From assembly GCA_029379385.1 (NCBI GenBank), contig CM055617.1, positions 2,542,001 to 2,606,000 on the forward strand: DNA of 64,000 nt. Reading direction: 5' to 3'. This document shows, one piece after another, positions 53,831-64,000 of the stretch. The position numbers and the translations under genes are program-made. How positions within the stretch are numbered: the stretch's first letter is position 1; each line of letters starts with the position of its first letter. Below the pieces are notes generated by a model. It saw only the letters and a program-made list of their open reading frames with translations, ran no database searches and had not been told where the DNA came from. Source of the stretch: Quillaja saponaria (taxonomy: Eukaryota > Streptophyta > Magnoliopsida > Fabales > Quillajaceae).

Positions 53831-56800
53831 AAAACGGAAACGGTAGTTTGTAAGTCACGCATGTTGCACATGAGTCATATCTATATGACCATTAAACTAA
53901 GCATAATTTTTATTTTTTTAAAAATTGGTAATTATAACGTTAAACAATGTACATAATAAAAAATTTAATATATTATGATTTTCTTCCTTATTAAGTACTT
54001 TTCAAAATTAATTTAATTTTCTCATATTTTTCTTTGAAGAAAATAATTTCTCTCAAATATCAAACTTTTAAATATTATGATGTTTCCTTGTATTATAAAT
54101 AAGAATAATTAATAGCATACTTATATATTTTTTTCGTTATTTTTCAGAATGTTTTAGAAAAATAACATAATTCAAATAAATTGAAAATACTTCCAAAAAA
54201 AATTAAAAAATAAATGGATATGAACTACATAACGAGATGTTAATCTGTTCATTCTCATAAATCCACAATTTTAAGTGAAGGCAAGATCTCATTTATCCAG
54301 TCTTTGATAATCACACGAGTCCTTATTCCAAATAACTTGTGCATCGCCAAATAAAATCATCAAGACTGATTACTTGCTACTTGCTGAGGGACAACAGCCC
54401 ATGGATCTGGGGTAGAGATATATAGAAGTGGATTGAATCGGGTCAAAAGTTTGATTTAGATTCGAAATTGATCCCATTATTATAAAATAATATAATTTGT
54501 TAATACTGGAATTGAAAGTACTAGGCTATACAAAATTCAATCTGATCATATATTTCTTTTACAAATTTTATTTATTTATTTCTTAACCTTATGTAATCCT
54601 TCATGAATATTTTCAATTAATTTCATCTTCTAAAATTTAAAAAATTTCAATTAAATTACACTATTTCATTCTCATATTATATATAAATAAAATAATTTTA
54701 CATAATTTAACCATAAAATGACCAGTTTTTTTTTCAAGACATAAATAGGAACTTAAGCATGTCATTATTTTTATATCAAATATGATTTTTTTTTTTTGTT
54801 AATACATAACATACAAACGGAATAATAAACCTAGATAGAAAAATTTTAAATTTGAAAGAAAAAAATTGAATGAAAATTTGTTGAAAAACCAAATTTTAAA
54901 AAACTAAAACAATAGATAACCTCTTAATAATAATATATAAAAATGTCTAATTCGTTCAAATCATGTAGAATCCAATCATATCCTCTCTGATGAACTATAT
55001 TGTCATCCCTATAATCTTGGGGAAGAAATTAAATGTAATAAATCATTCTAAAAATTATGTATATATCAAGGTACGTTCTAATTAAACATAAAATAAACAT
55101 AACCAACCAAGACATGAAGAGCCCTATGATAAAGATTAAACATGAAAAGTGAAATTTAAAGGAATAGCTAGAAGGTGAAAAATGAATAAAAAGGGAAGAA
55201 GGAGAGTCATTTGTGTTGTTAAAAAAAAAAACAATGAAATATAAATCAAAAATAAGAAAGATGAATCAAATGTAGGTGTTTTTCTTCATAAAGGACTCAA
55301 TCTTTGTTCTAGCAGTATTTAGAGTTCTGACAGTCCAGTCCCATCTCTTCTTCATGTGGCTAGATAGTCAGTTCTAGAAACAACCACTTCATGTAAAGCC
55401 TCCATTAATTCACCAATTCTTTTATTTTATTTATAATATGAATGGGGAAATACATTAAAAATGGTAGAGGTAATTAGAGCTTGGGTTGAGTTTTATATTT
55501 TATCAAATCATTCGCACGTAAGTTGGTCAGGTCTCTCAAAACATATGCTCACTATAATTTGTCAATAATTTAAAATATATATACAAAACTATATTGATTC
55601 GAATACTATTGCGCCAACCTCAAATTAATGTTGCATACCTAGACTACAGTAGTCTCCAAATCTCTATGACAAGTCAGCATCCAAATTAGACCAGATGACT
55701 TGTAAAAGGTATGCAACGTCTACAAATTTGGCAAATGCAGTGACTAAAGAGAAGCAAAAATAGTAAGCCAAAATATATATAGATATATAACATTCTTTAA
55801 AAGAAACCATTCAATTTTATTTTGCCGTACAAGTTTTGCTTTGTCTAATACAAACTATACAAGATTTTATATAGATAACATTCTTGGAAAGAAGCCATAC
55901 GTTGCCTTTTATATAGATAACACTATGTGTGTATGCCACATCAAAATCTTGAAAAAGTTTCAACGTGGATACCCTCTTGCCCGTTCTTGTTTATTCAAAT
56001 ACAATTTTTTTTGTGTGTGAAGATTTATTGGAGCTATTATATAATTACACAACAATTAATTAAAACGATGAGTTAAATGATTAAAACATGATTGTTATGT
56101 CTTTAAAGCTATTATATAATTACACAGTGACTAATGAAGACTTAGTATGCGGAGATATTTTATAATTACACAATGTCTCTTCTTATAAATCTCCAGTCCC
56201 TACTAATAATGTAGAATTTGATCTTAAGTTATTGGCGTCAATACCATACAAGTGATCTTTATGTCTATTTATTAATTAAACAGTATGTTTGTATATTGTT
56301 GAGGAAACATATATTTTTATTTTATTATAACAATTAGATGTGTTCATATTAATTGACGGGTACTTTCAACTAATTATTTTTTACAAAAATACATTTATTA
56401 ATTAAATTAGCAACCTATTGACTTAGTTAAAGAAAGTGTCCATCTGATTAGTTGCTAATGATAAGTCATTTTTATATCTAGTTGTTTGCTCCAATCCCAA
56501 TAATATGTGATTGATGATTATGATCTATTATTTGTTGTTGTTGTTAAGTTGATAATGACATAAAATTATAACGTTAAATTGTACTTTCTTGGAGGTAATT
56601 TTCATGAAAGTGAAATGATTGGCAGTTGAGATTAATATGACAGTACCTTATATATTCCTTTAAGCAGTCAAGTCATGGTCAAATTATTGCATTACATTAG
56701 TTATTCTTTCTGGTCTAATTAAAACTTATTCATAATGAAATTTTACTTTCTTTAAAATTTTTACTTTCATGCTTCATTTAAAGAAATTCAAACTAGAAAG

Positions 56801-57399
56801 TCAAAAAATATAATATATCCAACCCGAGAAACCAATACAAGAAAGAAATAAAGCTGGCAAGCTGCTTTAATTGAAAACGCGCATGCAACTTGTGTTTAAT
56901 ATTTTGTTTCTCATTCAATGCCGTTATAATTCAAAAAAGGTAGAGAAAAAGGAAAGAGGTGAACGTCAATTTTCTTTTCCTTTTGGCACAACTAGGGGTT
57001 CCTAGTGTTTTAAATCTGTGTTCTGTATTATTATAGGAATGACAAGCATATGTAGAAAGAAGTTCAACTATATATCTCTTCTCTAAACATAATCAAAATT
57101 GAAATTTAAAAATTTTTAACGAGTGATTCAAGTAATAAATAAAATATATTTATATTAAATATTTAAAGAGCTTTTATAATATCATATATTTGAATTTGTA
57201 AAACAATATTTTCATAAGAAATAATTATAAATTTTTTATGGAGAATAGGTACGAATTTTAAATGGAATTAATTTTATTTTACAAAAGTGTGAAGATATTC
57301 TTAAAAAAATTGAAAAATTAATGAGCTTATGCTTTAAAATTGTACATAAAATGAGCTAAGAATTCTCGCCTACCTGGCCTGCTAATACAGCCTTACCCT

Positions 57400-57560
57400 T
57401 GGAAGCTAAGCAGCAAGCTAGAGTGGCGGCCTGGCGGGACACGTGTGGGTACGAGATGGTTGGAACGGTGCAGGGCCATGGTTGCAGCCTACAAAACCAG
57501 GGTCCCGTCATGGACATAGTCCTAGGAGGTGACGTAAAAGGTGGCTAGGGAAAAGCCCCC
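57400..57560. other. GC-richer block conserved between units A and B
   Basis: The stretch with GGGCCATGGTTGCAGCCTACAAAACCAGGGTC matches 44886-44945 in unit A (GGGCCCAGGTTGCAGCCAACAGTACCAGGGTC). It is much less AT-rich than its surroundings. No reading frame is shared between the two copies, so it is not evidently coding. It could be an eroded gene remnant or a regulatory island. Confidence 0.4.
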
Positions 57561-58629
57561 TTTGGGCTATTGAATTTCCCTAGTCCTTTTTCGTCTATGA
57601 TGCATGCACTTGGAAATTTATTCAATGTATCCCACCACTTTTTTTTTTTCTTCGAAGTTTGAAATCGTTATATAAAGCTAGTTTGTCGCATTATATATAT
57701 ATATATATATATAATTTTTTTTTTTTCACTAAGTCATTGGCTGTCCTTTAGGCTTTGGAAATATAATAGTATTATACCTACATGTGACAAGATTTCTATT
57801 AGTTGACTGACAAATGATTGACAACAGATCAACAAAATTGAATTGATATACATTTATATATGTTATTAGATATTATTATTATCAAATAATATATAAAAAA
57901 GCCTGCCTCTATCAAACAAGGCTATACATCTTCATGAGGGTTAGCTCAACGAAGTGTCTTTGAGTTTAGATCTACTCCTTTGACCTGATCAAAGGTTAGG
58001 AATCTTCTCTTTCTGGATGGAAACCCTGTAAGTCTATATGCCCCACCAAATTAAGTTCTTTTACAAAGAAAAGTAAAAGGGGACACAAATTATCTTTTGT
58101 GAACGTAATTATGGAAACAAGCCACTTAACCCTTCTTCTGAAAATTATTTGATTGGGGATGTTTGCAAAGTAGCAAACGATTGAGGTGGGGCCCACCAAA
58201 CATTAAAAGAAAGAAAAGTCAACTGCACTTTCCCTCTAACTACCATATGAATAGTGATACCTTCTTTTTTGCCCTTTTTTTTTTTTTTTTTATGAAGTTG
58301 AGTACCTAGCACTCATATTTTTAATAATAATTTACAAATAATCCAATCCATTAAATCTCCTTTAATTTTACATGTTTTTAAAGAATACAAAAATTAAAAA
58401 ATATAAATAAAAAGACACAAAACAGCAACAGCCAAAGAATTATAGAAAGCTTTACAAAGCCAAACAAGTCTATAAAAACTAGCCATGAGAATTCACTCCA
58501 AGCATCATCTGACTTAAGTAATGAAAATGTACAACAATTGTCCACAACAACTAGCAACCATGAGCTTCAATATTAGCAACCAGCTAAAAAAGACATGAAG
58601 CATTGTACAATTGCTGAGATCCAGGCCAT

Positions 58630-58731
58630 GACTAAGACCTTCTACTGTGCTTGTAAGAATTTTTGAATTGGAAAATTGAGGACTAAGACCTTCCACTGTG
58701 CTTGTAAGAATTTTTGAATTGGAAAATTGAG
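58630..58731. repeat. Two-copy tandem repeat, period 51 bp
   Basis: GACTAAGACCTTC(T/C)ACTGTGCTTGTAAGAATTTTTGAATTGGAAAATTGAG occurs at 58630 and 58681 with one difference. It is intergenic, near the start of unit C. Confidence 0.9.
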
Positions 58732-59684
58732 TGCACAGGCAAACAGTTGTGGAATCATCAATTCCTGCATCACAAATGACTTTTTTAAGCTACATGTACA
58801 TACATATATTTATAAATTAAATAAATTAATAAAGAGTCACAAGTACTTCGTCTCACATGCTCACTTAATTATTTTTAATTTTTTTTCTTTTAACTTTAGA
58901 AATGACTATAGAGCGAACCGGGTCAAAATAACACATCTTTAAGAACATTAAAAAAATAATTTAACATTTATTAATTTGTGTGAATATTATCTGTGTCTAC
59001 TTTAGATAATTACTATAAAATATTTTAACAATTCATATTAGCAATGTTGAATAAATTTATCTCTGTTCATTTTTATCGTCAAGTCATCATAACTCTCATT
59101 CCTTCTCTTCAAACCAACCACCAACATTTTTCTCCATCCATCGTTCATTGTCCTTCTCACTCTTCAACTAATTATGACGAAAGAAATTCAATCCAAATAG
59201 TACATAGAATAATCACATCCCCTAATTGTCAATCTTAAAAACCATTCTCACTCCTCACTAATTATGATGAAAAAAAATCAGTTTGCCTTCGATCAGACGA
59301 AGGTGTACATGACTTCTTAGTCACTCATGAAATGCATGTATGTGGAAAAAATATGATTGACTTTGAATATGTGTAACACGTTCTTTTTTCTTTTTTTTAG
59401 ATTTGTTTAATGATTATGCATGTTGAAGTAACTAACTATTTTGGAACCGGCGTCAAAAGTATTTATTAATTGAATATTAATCGTTATATTCATTATCACT
59501 ACTAAAAAATTAGATAATGAATTAATTATGTCATGATTGTACGTAGTTAATTACTCTACGCGTAGTCCCAAATTTGAAGGTTATGATAGACTGATGATTA
59601 GAGTAATACTAGTTAAATTATAAAATTTATCTCAACTAATTTAGAATTTCAAAATGTAATTGAGTTGATTTGAAGTTAAATAAA

Positions 59685-59975
59685 AAATTGGCCTAAATTC
59701 AACCCTATAATTAGCACTAAAATCTATTTTAGTTCTATAACTTAAAAGTTATAATCATGACTTAGTAATTTTAGAATCGAGATAATAATATGGTACTAGT
59801 CGTTATTTTATATCTAAATAGACTTAATAAAAAATGTGTTGATACAAGATGACGGCATAGATCATATTGACTTGATTTTGAAATTATGAGTCCCTGATTT
59901 TAGTTTGTTAATTATAAGGATAAAATGTATTTTAGTGTAAATTATAGGGATAAAAAATATAATTTAGCATAAAAA
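59685..59975. mobile_element. MITE-like element shared by units B and C (copy in C)
   Basis: This is the homologue of the element at 48510-48815, with the same AAATTCA-CCTATAATTAGCACTAAAATC left side and ATAAGGATAAAATGTATTTTAGTGTAAAT right side. It is in the same relative place in the unit, so it was present before units B and C separated. Confidence 0.55.
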
Positions 59976-60216
59976 TTTTGGTTCAAAATAATAAGAGTGC
60001 AAAGACTGTACTATGGCCTTGTATATAATGGATTAGAAGAAATAGTGCTATACAGTTAGTGAGAATACCTTCACTACTGTTTGGGAAAAAGAAGAAGAAG
60101 CAGAGATACATTAAATTATGAGTGTACTTGCTTGTTATAAATATGCGTGTTTCTATGTGCAAAATTATTGGAATGTTGAATTATTGGATGTGTCTATTTA
60201 TTAAAAATAAATATTA

Positions 60217-60598
60217 GGTTTATTTATTATTTTGGTCCTTCAAGATTATATCAGTTCTCAGTTCGATCCTCAAAGAATTTTTTTAGTCAAATTTATCCTC
60301 CAAGACTCAAAATTTCTCATTCAAGTTCAAATATTCCGTTACATGTTATAAATTAACAAAATAACCACACTTGACATAATAATAACGTATATAAGCTATT
60401 ATATTTTGCAAAACTTCTTTGGTTATTTTATTATTAGATTATGTAAAATTACTTTATTTACGTATAACATGAGAATTTCAAGAAAATAATTTGATTGAAA
60501 AATTCTAAATATTTGAGGATAAAATTGATCGAAAATATTCTTGAAAGACTAAATTAAAAACTGAGTCAATCATGAAAGACTAACACAGTAGTTAAGCC
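60217..60598. mobile_element. 382-bp MITE with exact 9-bp target duplication
   Basis: The left end GGTTTATTTATTATTTTGGTCCTTCAAG and the reverse of the right end GGCTTAACTACTGTGTTAGTCTTTCATG are inverted repeats. TAAATATTA flanks both sides exactly (60208-60216 and 60599-60607). A 9-bp duplication points to a Mutator-type miniature element. The equivalent place in unit B (about 49022-49040, AAATTAAATATCAAAAGT) has no insertion, so the element entered after the units separated. Confidence 0.85.
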
Positions 60599-60907
60599 TA
60601 AATATTAAAAGTTAAAACAAAGTTGATATTGTTATATATACATATTAAGAAAGACAATTATAATTAGAACAAAGAAAAAAAAAACGAATTAGAAACATTT
60701 TTACAATTAATGGATGTGTCTATTTAATAATAAATATTTAAAATTAAAACATAATTGGTATTAGTTACATGCTAAGAAAACAATTATAGTTAGAAAAGGA
60801 AAAAAAAAAAAAAAAAAAAGGAATTAGAAGTGATTAGGTGTCAAATTGTAACCTCTAGCATCATTTTGCACTACGTGATTTCAATAATATTTTTCACTAA
60901 ATTCTTC

Positions 60908-61705
60908 TAGGGTGAGTTTGAATGTAATGTATTTGAATTAAAATGGAAAACTGTCTAATTCTAAATTTTTTTGTTTGGCACACACGTTAGAATTGAAATT
61001 AAAATTATCAACTTAAAATTGGAGCTTATCAATAGAAAGAAAATTCCATTTAGATAGTCTTTTGTGGCTCCAATGGCGACTAGATCAGCGCATTATTTCT
61101 TCAAGGGAAGCTCTCGTTGAAGTTTCAAGAAAATGAGAAATAACTATAAAACACCATTTTCAATTATGGGTAGGACATAAAAAATTTTACATTGATAGAT
61201 AACTACTTATAATGACGTGTCACGTTGTACCGGCAATCAACCTCCACACTTGTAACCTCTTGTATCCATCCACTGCCGCCGTCGATCATATCTACTACAA
61301 CCAATGACTCATTTAGACCCATTAGAGATGACGAACATGATCACCATTAGGACAGACCAGGGGCGACAACAACCACCATAGCGACTTACTAGAAATGACA
61401 ACAACCACCACCACCATCTTTGAGACATGCCATAGATGATAACAACTACTATTGAAATTTGTTGAAAACGATGACAATCATTGTTGAGACCTATCAGAAA
61501 TGTCGATAAGCACCATCAGGAACTACCAAAAACCACAACAACTACCGTCGAAATTGCTATAAGCGACAACTAAGTACTTGAAGCACATTTTCGATTATAA
61601 TTTTTTATGTAATCCAAACTTATAAATTATAAGTCTATAAATCCAATTTCAATTATAAGATAATTGAAGTTAATTTTGTAATTTAAATTCCATTTTCATT
61701 TCCTT
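60908..61705. mobile_element. GGGTG-ended element with CCACCA-rich core (copy in C)
   Basis: This is the homologue of the element at 49309-49956, with left end AGGGTGAGTTTGAATGTAATG and a CAACCACCACCACC-containing core at about 61260-61570. It is longer than the unit B copy because of an internal segment near 61020-61110. No coding capacity is visible. Confidence 0.5.
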
Positions 61706-62646
61706 AATTTTTTTTGTTTTTCCAATCATAATTGTCTTTCATAACGTTTTTAGTAATCAATGATAACTTAGTTTTTAAATTTATTTTTACTTAATTGAAA
61801 GATCTTGAACAAAAATTAGTCAATTGCTTGGTCAATTTATTTCATCAAATATTTTTTTATGTATAATTTCTCAAAATAGATTTATTATTAAACATTAGAT
61901 ATTGAAAAACATGTGCATATAAGATGCCAACAATCAAATGTTAGTTAATTCATCTCTTAAAGTTGTGGTGTACCGAAGAATAAGAGAAGAAAACCTACCC
62001 ACTGCACATCACGCGTAAATTTGATTTTGTTTTTGTTATGTTTTGACTAACCCCTAAATTTTTGATAATTTGATTTGCTTTCATTAATATTATAGCATTT
62101 ATCAATACCAACCACTATCTATTTTAATATCTTCGAAATTAACTTTGTTATGAAAAAACCGAGATTCAGGATTCAAAAATTATGACGAATGAATTACAGG
62201 AGAGTTTAATTTCTAGTGTATATATGTTTTAGAATAGATCTGGTTTCTCAATATTTGAGAATATATATTTTATAATGAAATAACATGGTTTCAAGCGGGT
62301 TATGTGTTATGTCAATGGGATATGTATTGGAGCTTAACATTATATATAAATATATAATTAATCACTTTTCTTAATATCAATTGATTGGTTTTCAATAGAC
62401 TTGCTCCAACATGATTTCAGAATTAGGTTCTAGCGTGGTTAGGTATCATCATGAAAAAAAAAATCAAATTTGAAAATTATATTTTTTTAAAAAGTTATAA
62501 GGAAAAGTATGAAAGGAAATAATTAGAATTTATTATTTTTACACTCATATATAAAGGTGTGTAACCGGACGAGTGGGTTGGGTATGAGATAAATTTTATA
62601 TGACCTGACCAAGTTAGGTTGTTGAAAAATTCATCCAAAATTTGAA

Positions 62647-62738
62647 GTAAAAATTAGTGTGGGACGACATGGTTAAAGGTGTCTAGCGATAAAAAATTAT
62701 TACATCGAGTAAAAATTAGTGTGGGACGACATGGTTAA
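62647..62738. repeat. Partial tandem repeat, period 62 bp
   Basis: GTAAAAATTAGTGTGGGACGACATGGTTAAA occurs at 62647 and at 62709, perfectly repeated over about 31 bp. It is intergenic, 0.8 kb upstream of bHLH copy 3. Confidence 0.85.
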
Positions 62739-63400
62739 ACTTTTTATTAATTGAACCTTATTGTAAAATGATCTACAATATATTTTTAATAAAAAAAAAA
62801 TATATATAAGATATATAATTTTTGAACTAAGAAACAACATAAATTTAAATCTTTTAGCATTACAAATTTATAAGAATGTTAAAACAAGGCAAATTTAATT
62901 AATTCACAATATTATATATTTTTCATGAACATTAATTCAAACTAAATAAGATAATGTTAATTAGCTAAAAAAATAAGATAATATTAAAAATTAACATGAA
63001 TATGTATCAAATAAAGCTACAGTACTCATGTTAATACAGTAAAAAACTTTAGATTGGATTTGGACATATTTGTTTATATTTACAAATAGTTTAAAATTTT
63101 TAATAAATAATTTTCAGGGAGTAATCATGTTCTCGTATTGAGATTTTTTTCAACAGGATAATCGACCCCACAAGAGATAAAAGATAAAAAAAGTAACCGA
63201 CCTTAAAAATCTAGTTTAATTGGATTGTCAGATTTCGGCTAGATGAGTTCCGATTAATCATGTTCATGACTTTTCTGCACACCCATACTCGTATATGAAA
63301 TATGATTTGTCAAAAAATATACAAAACTTTGCATGAGAATGACTTGCCCAAGATAATTCAAGCATTTTATTTCTGGGTCTGCACCGAAACCTATGATCTT

Positions 63401-63411
63401 CTTTATATAAA
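63401..63411 (+). promoter_or_regulatory. TATA box of bHLH copy 3
   Basis: TTTATATAAAG lies about 135 bp upstream of the copy 3 ATG, in a block nearly identical to the copy 2 promoter (GATCTTCTTTATATAAAGACTTGACC and GTCTCACAGACTTACTTTCTTGA). Confidence 0.7.
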
Positions 63412-63536
63412 GACTTGACCGTTTAGTTTTGTCTCACAGACTTACTTTCTTGATCGCTCTTTCTAGCTGCCTTCGGGTATCACATCACTCCCTTCTATCA
63501 TTTTCTTGTTAATTAACTTCTCCATTTTCAAATCTA

Positions 63537-63896
63537 ATGGAAGCTTTTTCATACCAAAACCATTCTTTTCTTCTTGACTCTGTGTTCTTGCCCAAAACTC
63601 CCATGAAGGTTTCTGAAATTAACCATACACAATGCACCAATCCTTTCTCTCAATTATGTCAGTCTCTTCAGGAGACTTCCATTGATGCTAAAAGTAATGA
63701 AATTATCTTCCTTGACCATAGCTCAAAGGTTACTCTTAGTGATAATGAGCCCTCTGTAACCAGAAAACAGACCACAGATACCTCAACAATGGTGGATAAG
63801 CTTGAAACTGGTGAGCAGGTCTCCCAGAAGGTGAATCCCATGGAGAAAAAGAGGAAAACCAGAAATGGGTCATCCTTGAATTCTGTCCAACCTAAG
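63537..63896 (+). CDS. bHLH137: bHLH137-like transcription factor, copy 3 (exon 1 only)
   Basis: Only the first exon, 120 codons, is present; the gene runs off the right edge. It opens [19 protein letters not shown] and ends at a GT donor after SVQPK, as the other two copies do. It resembles copy 2 more than copy 1 ([33 protein letters not shown]). Compared with the others it lacks a few residues after the [15 protein letters not shown] stretch (here VSEINHT). The frame reads past the donor for eight codons to a TAA, as in copy 2, so intron retention would give a short protein without the DNA-binding domain. Whether the rest is intact cannot be judged here. Confidence 0.88.
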
Positions 63897-64000
63897 GTTA
63901 AACATTTTGAATCAGAGCTGTAATAGATTTCATGTTATTTATGTGGGTTGTGTTTACTTTTTTCAAGATATTGTTCATGATAATATGATTTTTCTTTTGT

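Larger units (their letters stand above)
52982..63536. other. Gene-poor DNA: rest of tandem unit B and start of unit C
   Basis: No gene is supported in 10.6 kb. 52990 to about 57900 matches the sequence downstream of copy 1. Unit C is recognisable from about 58820, where CTCACATGCTCACTTAA and then CTCTCATTCCTTCTCTTCAAACCAACC match 47070 and 47335 in unit B. Several insertions and tandem repeats are listed separately. A segment at about 57100-57460 has no counterpart in unit A. Confidence 0.65.

Noticed and set aside
57395..57440. GGAAGCTAAGCAG followed by GGCCTGG, reminiscent of 5S rRNA
   Set aside because: The match is to the animal-type 5S consensus over 13 bases only. The plant 5S motif differs (GAAGTTAAGCG), and no further 5S sequence surrounds it.

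Overview
The window is nuclear DNA of a flowering plant, most likely a eudicot. It shows AT-rich introns and intergenic DNA, GT-AG multi-exon genes, a plastid acyl carrier protein with a transit peptide, a mitochondrial phosphate carrier, and a plant-specific basic helix-loop-helix (bHLH) family. The species cannot be told from sequence alone.

The left half (1-31.2 kb) is a gene-dense single-copy block. In order it holds the 5' part of a PHS1-type phosphatase gene (minus, cut by the left edge); a complete 10-exon serine carboxypeptidase like Arabidopsis SCPL45 (minus); a 17-exon SCD2 coiled-coil gene (minus); a degenerate tRNA-Asp(GTC) (plus); a 4-exon plastid acyl carrier protein (minus); a 6-exon mitochondrial phosphate carrier (plus); and a 14-exon nucleotidyltransferase of the bacterial poly(A) polymerase / CCA-adding family (minus). 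From memory, PHS1, SCD2-like, phosphate-carrier and nucleotidyltransferase genes also lie near one another in Arabidopsis (At5g237xx and At3g488xx), so this looks like an old conserved neighbourhood. The exon structures were assembled by eye from conserved protein sequence, splice dinucleotides and reading phase. Complete models sum to whole codons: 460, 558, 141, 368 and 524 residues.

The right half (31.2-64 kb) is gene-poor and is a tandem segmental duplication. Three units of roughly 14, 12 and more than 6 kb each carry one bHLH137-like (subfamily XII) transcription factor gene on the plus strand, starting at 35706, 51035 and 63537; the third is cut by the window end. Similarity extends far into the flanking non-coding DNA. 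Units B and C share insertions that unit A lacks, and their proteins are closer, so the order (A,(B,C)) is likely. Later insertions mark single units: a 1143-bp element with long inverted ends and an exact 8-bp target duplication in unit A, and a 382-bp element with an exact 9-bp target duplication in unit C, whose empty site survives in unit B.

No retrotransposon gag-pol coding region, rRNA gene, CRISPR array or viral gene was recognised. The genes have no functional link visible in sequence. The notable biology is the expanding transcription-factor array and the young inverted-repeat insertions.
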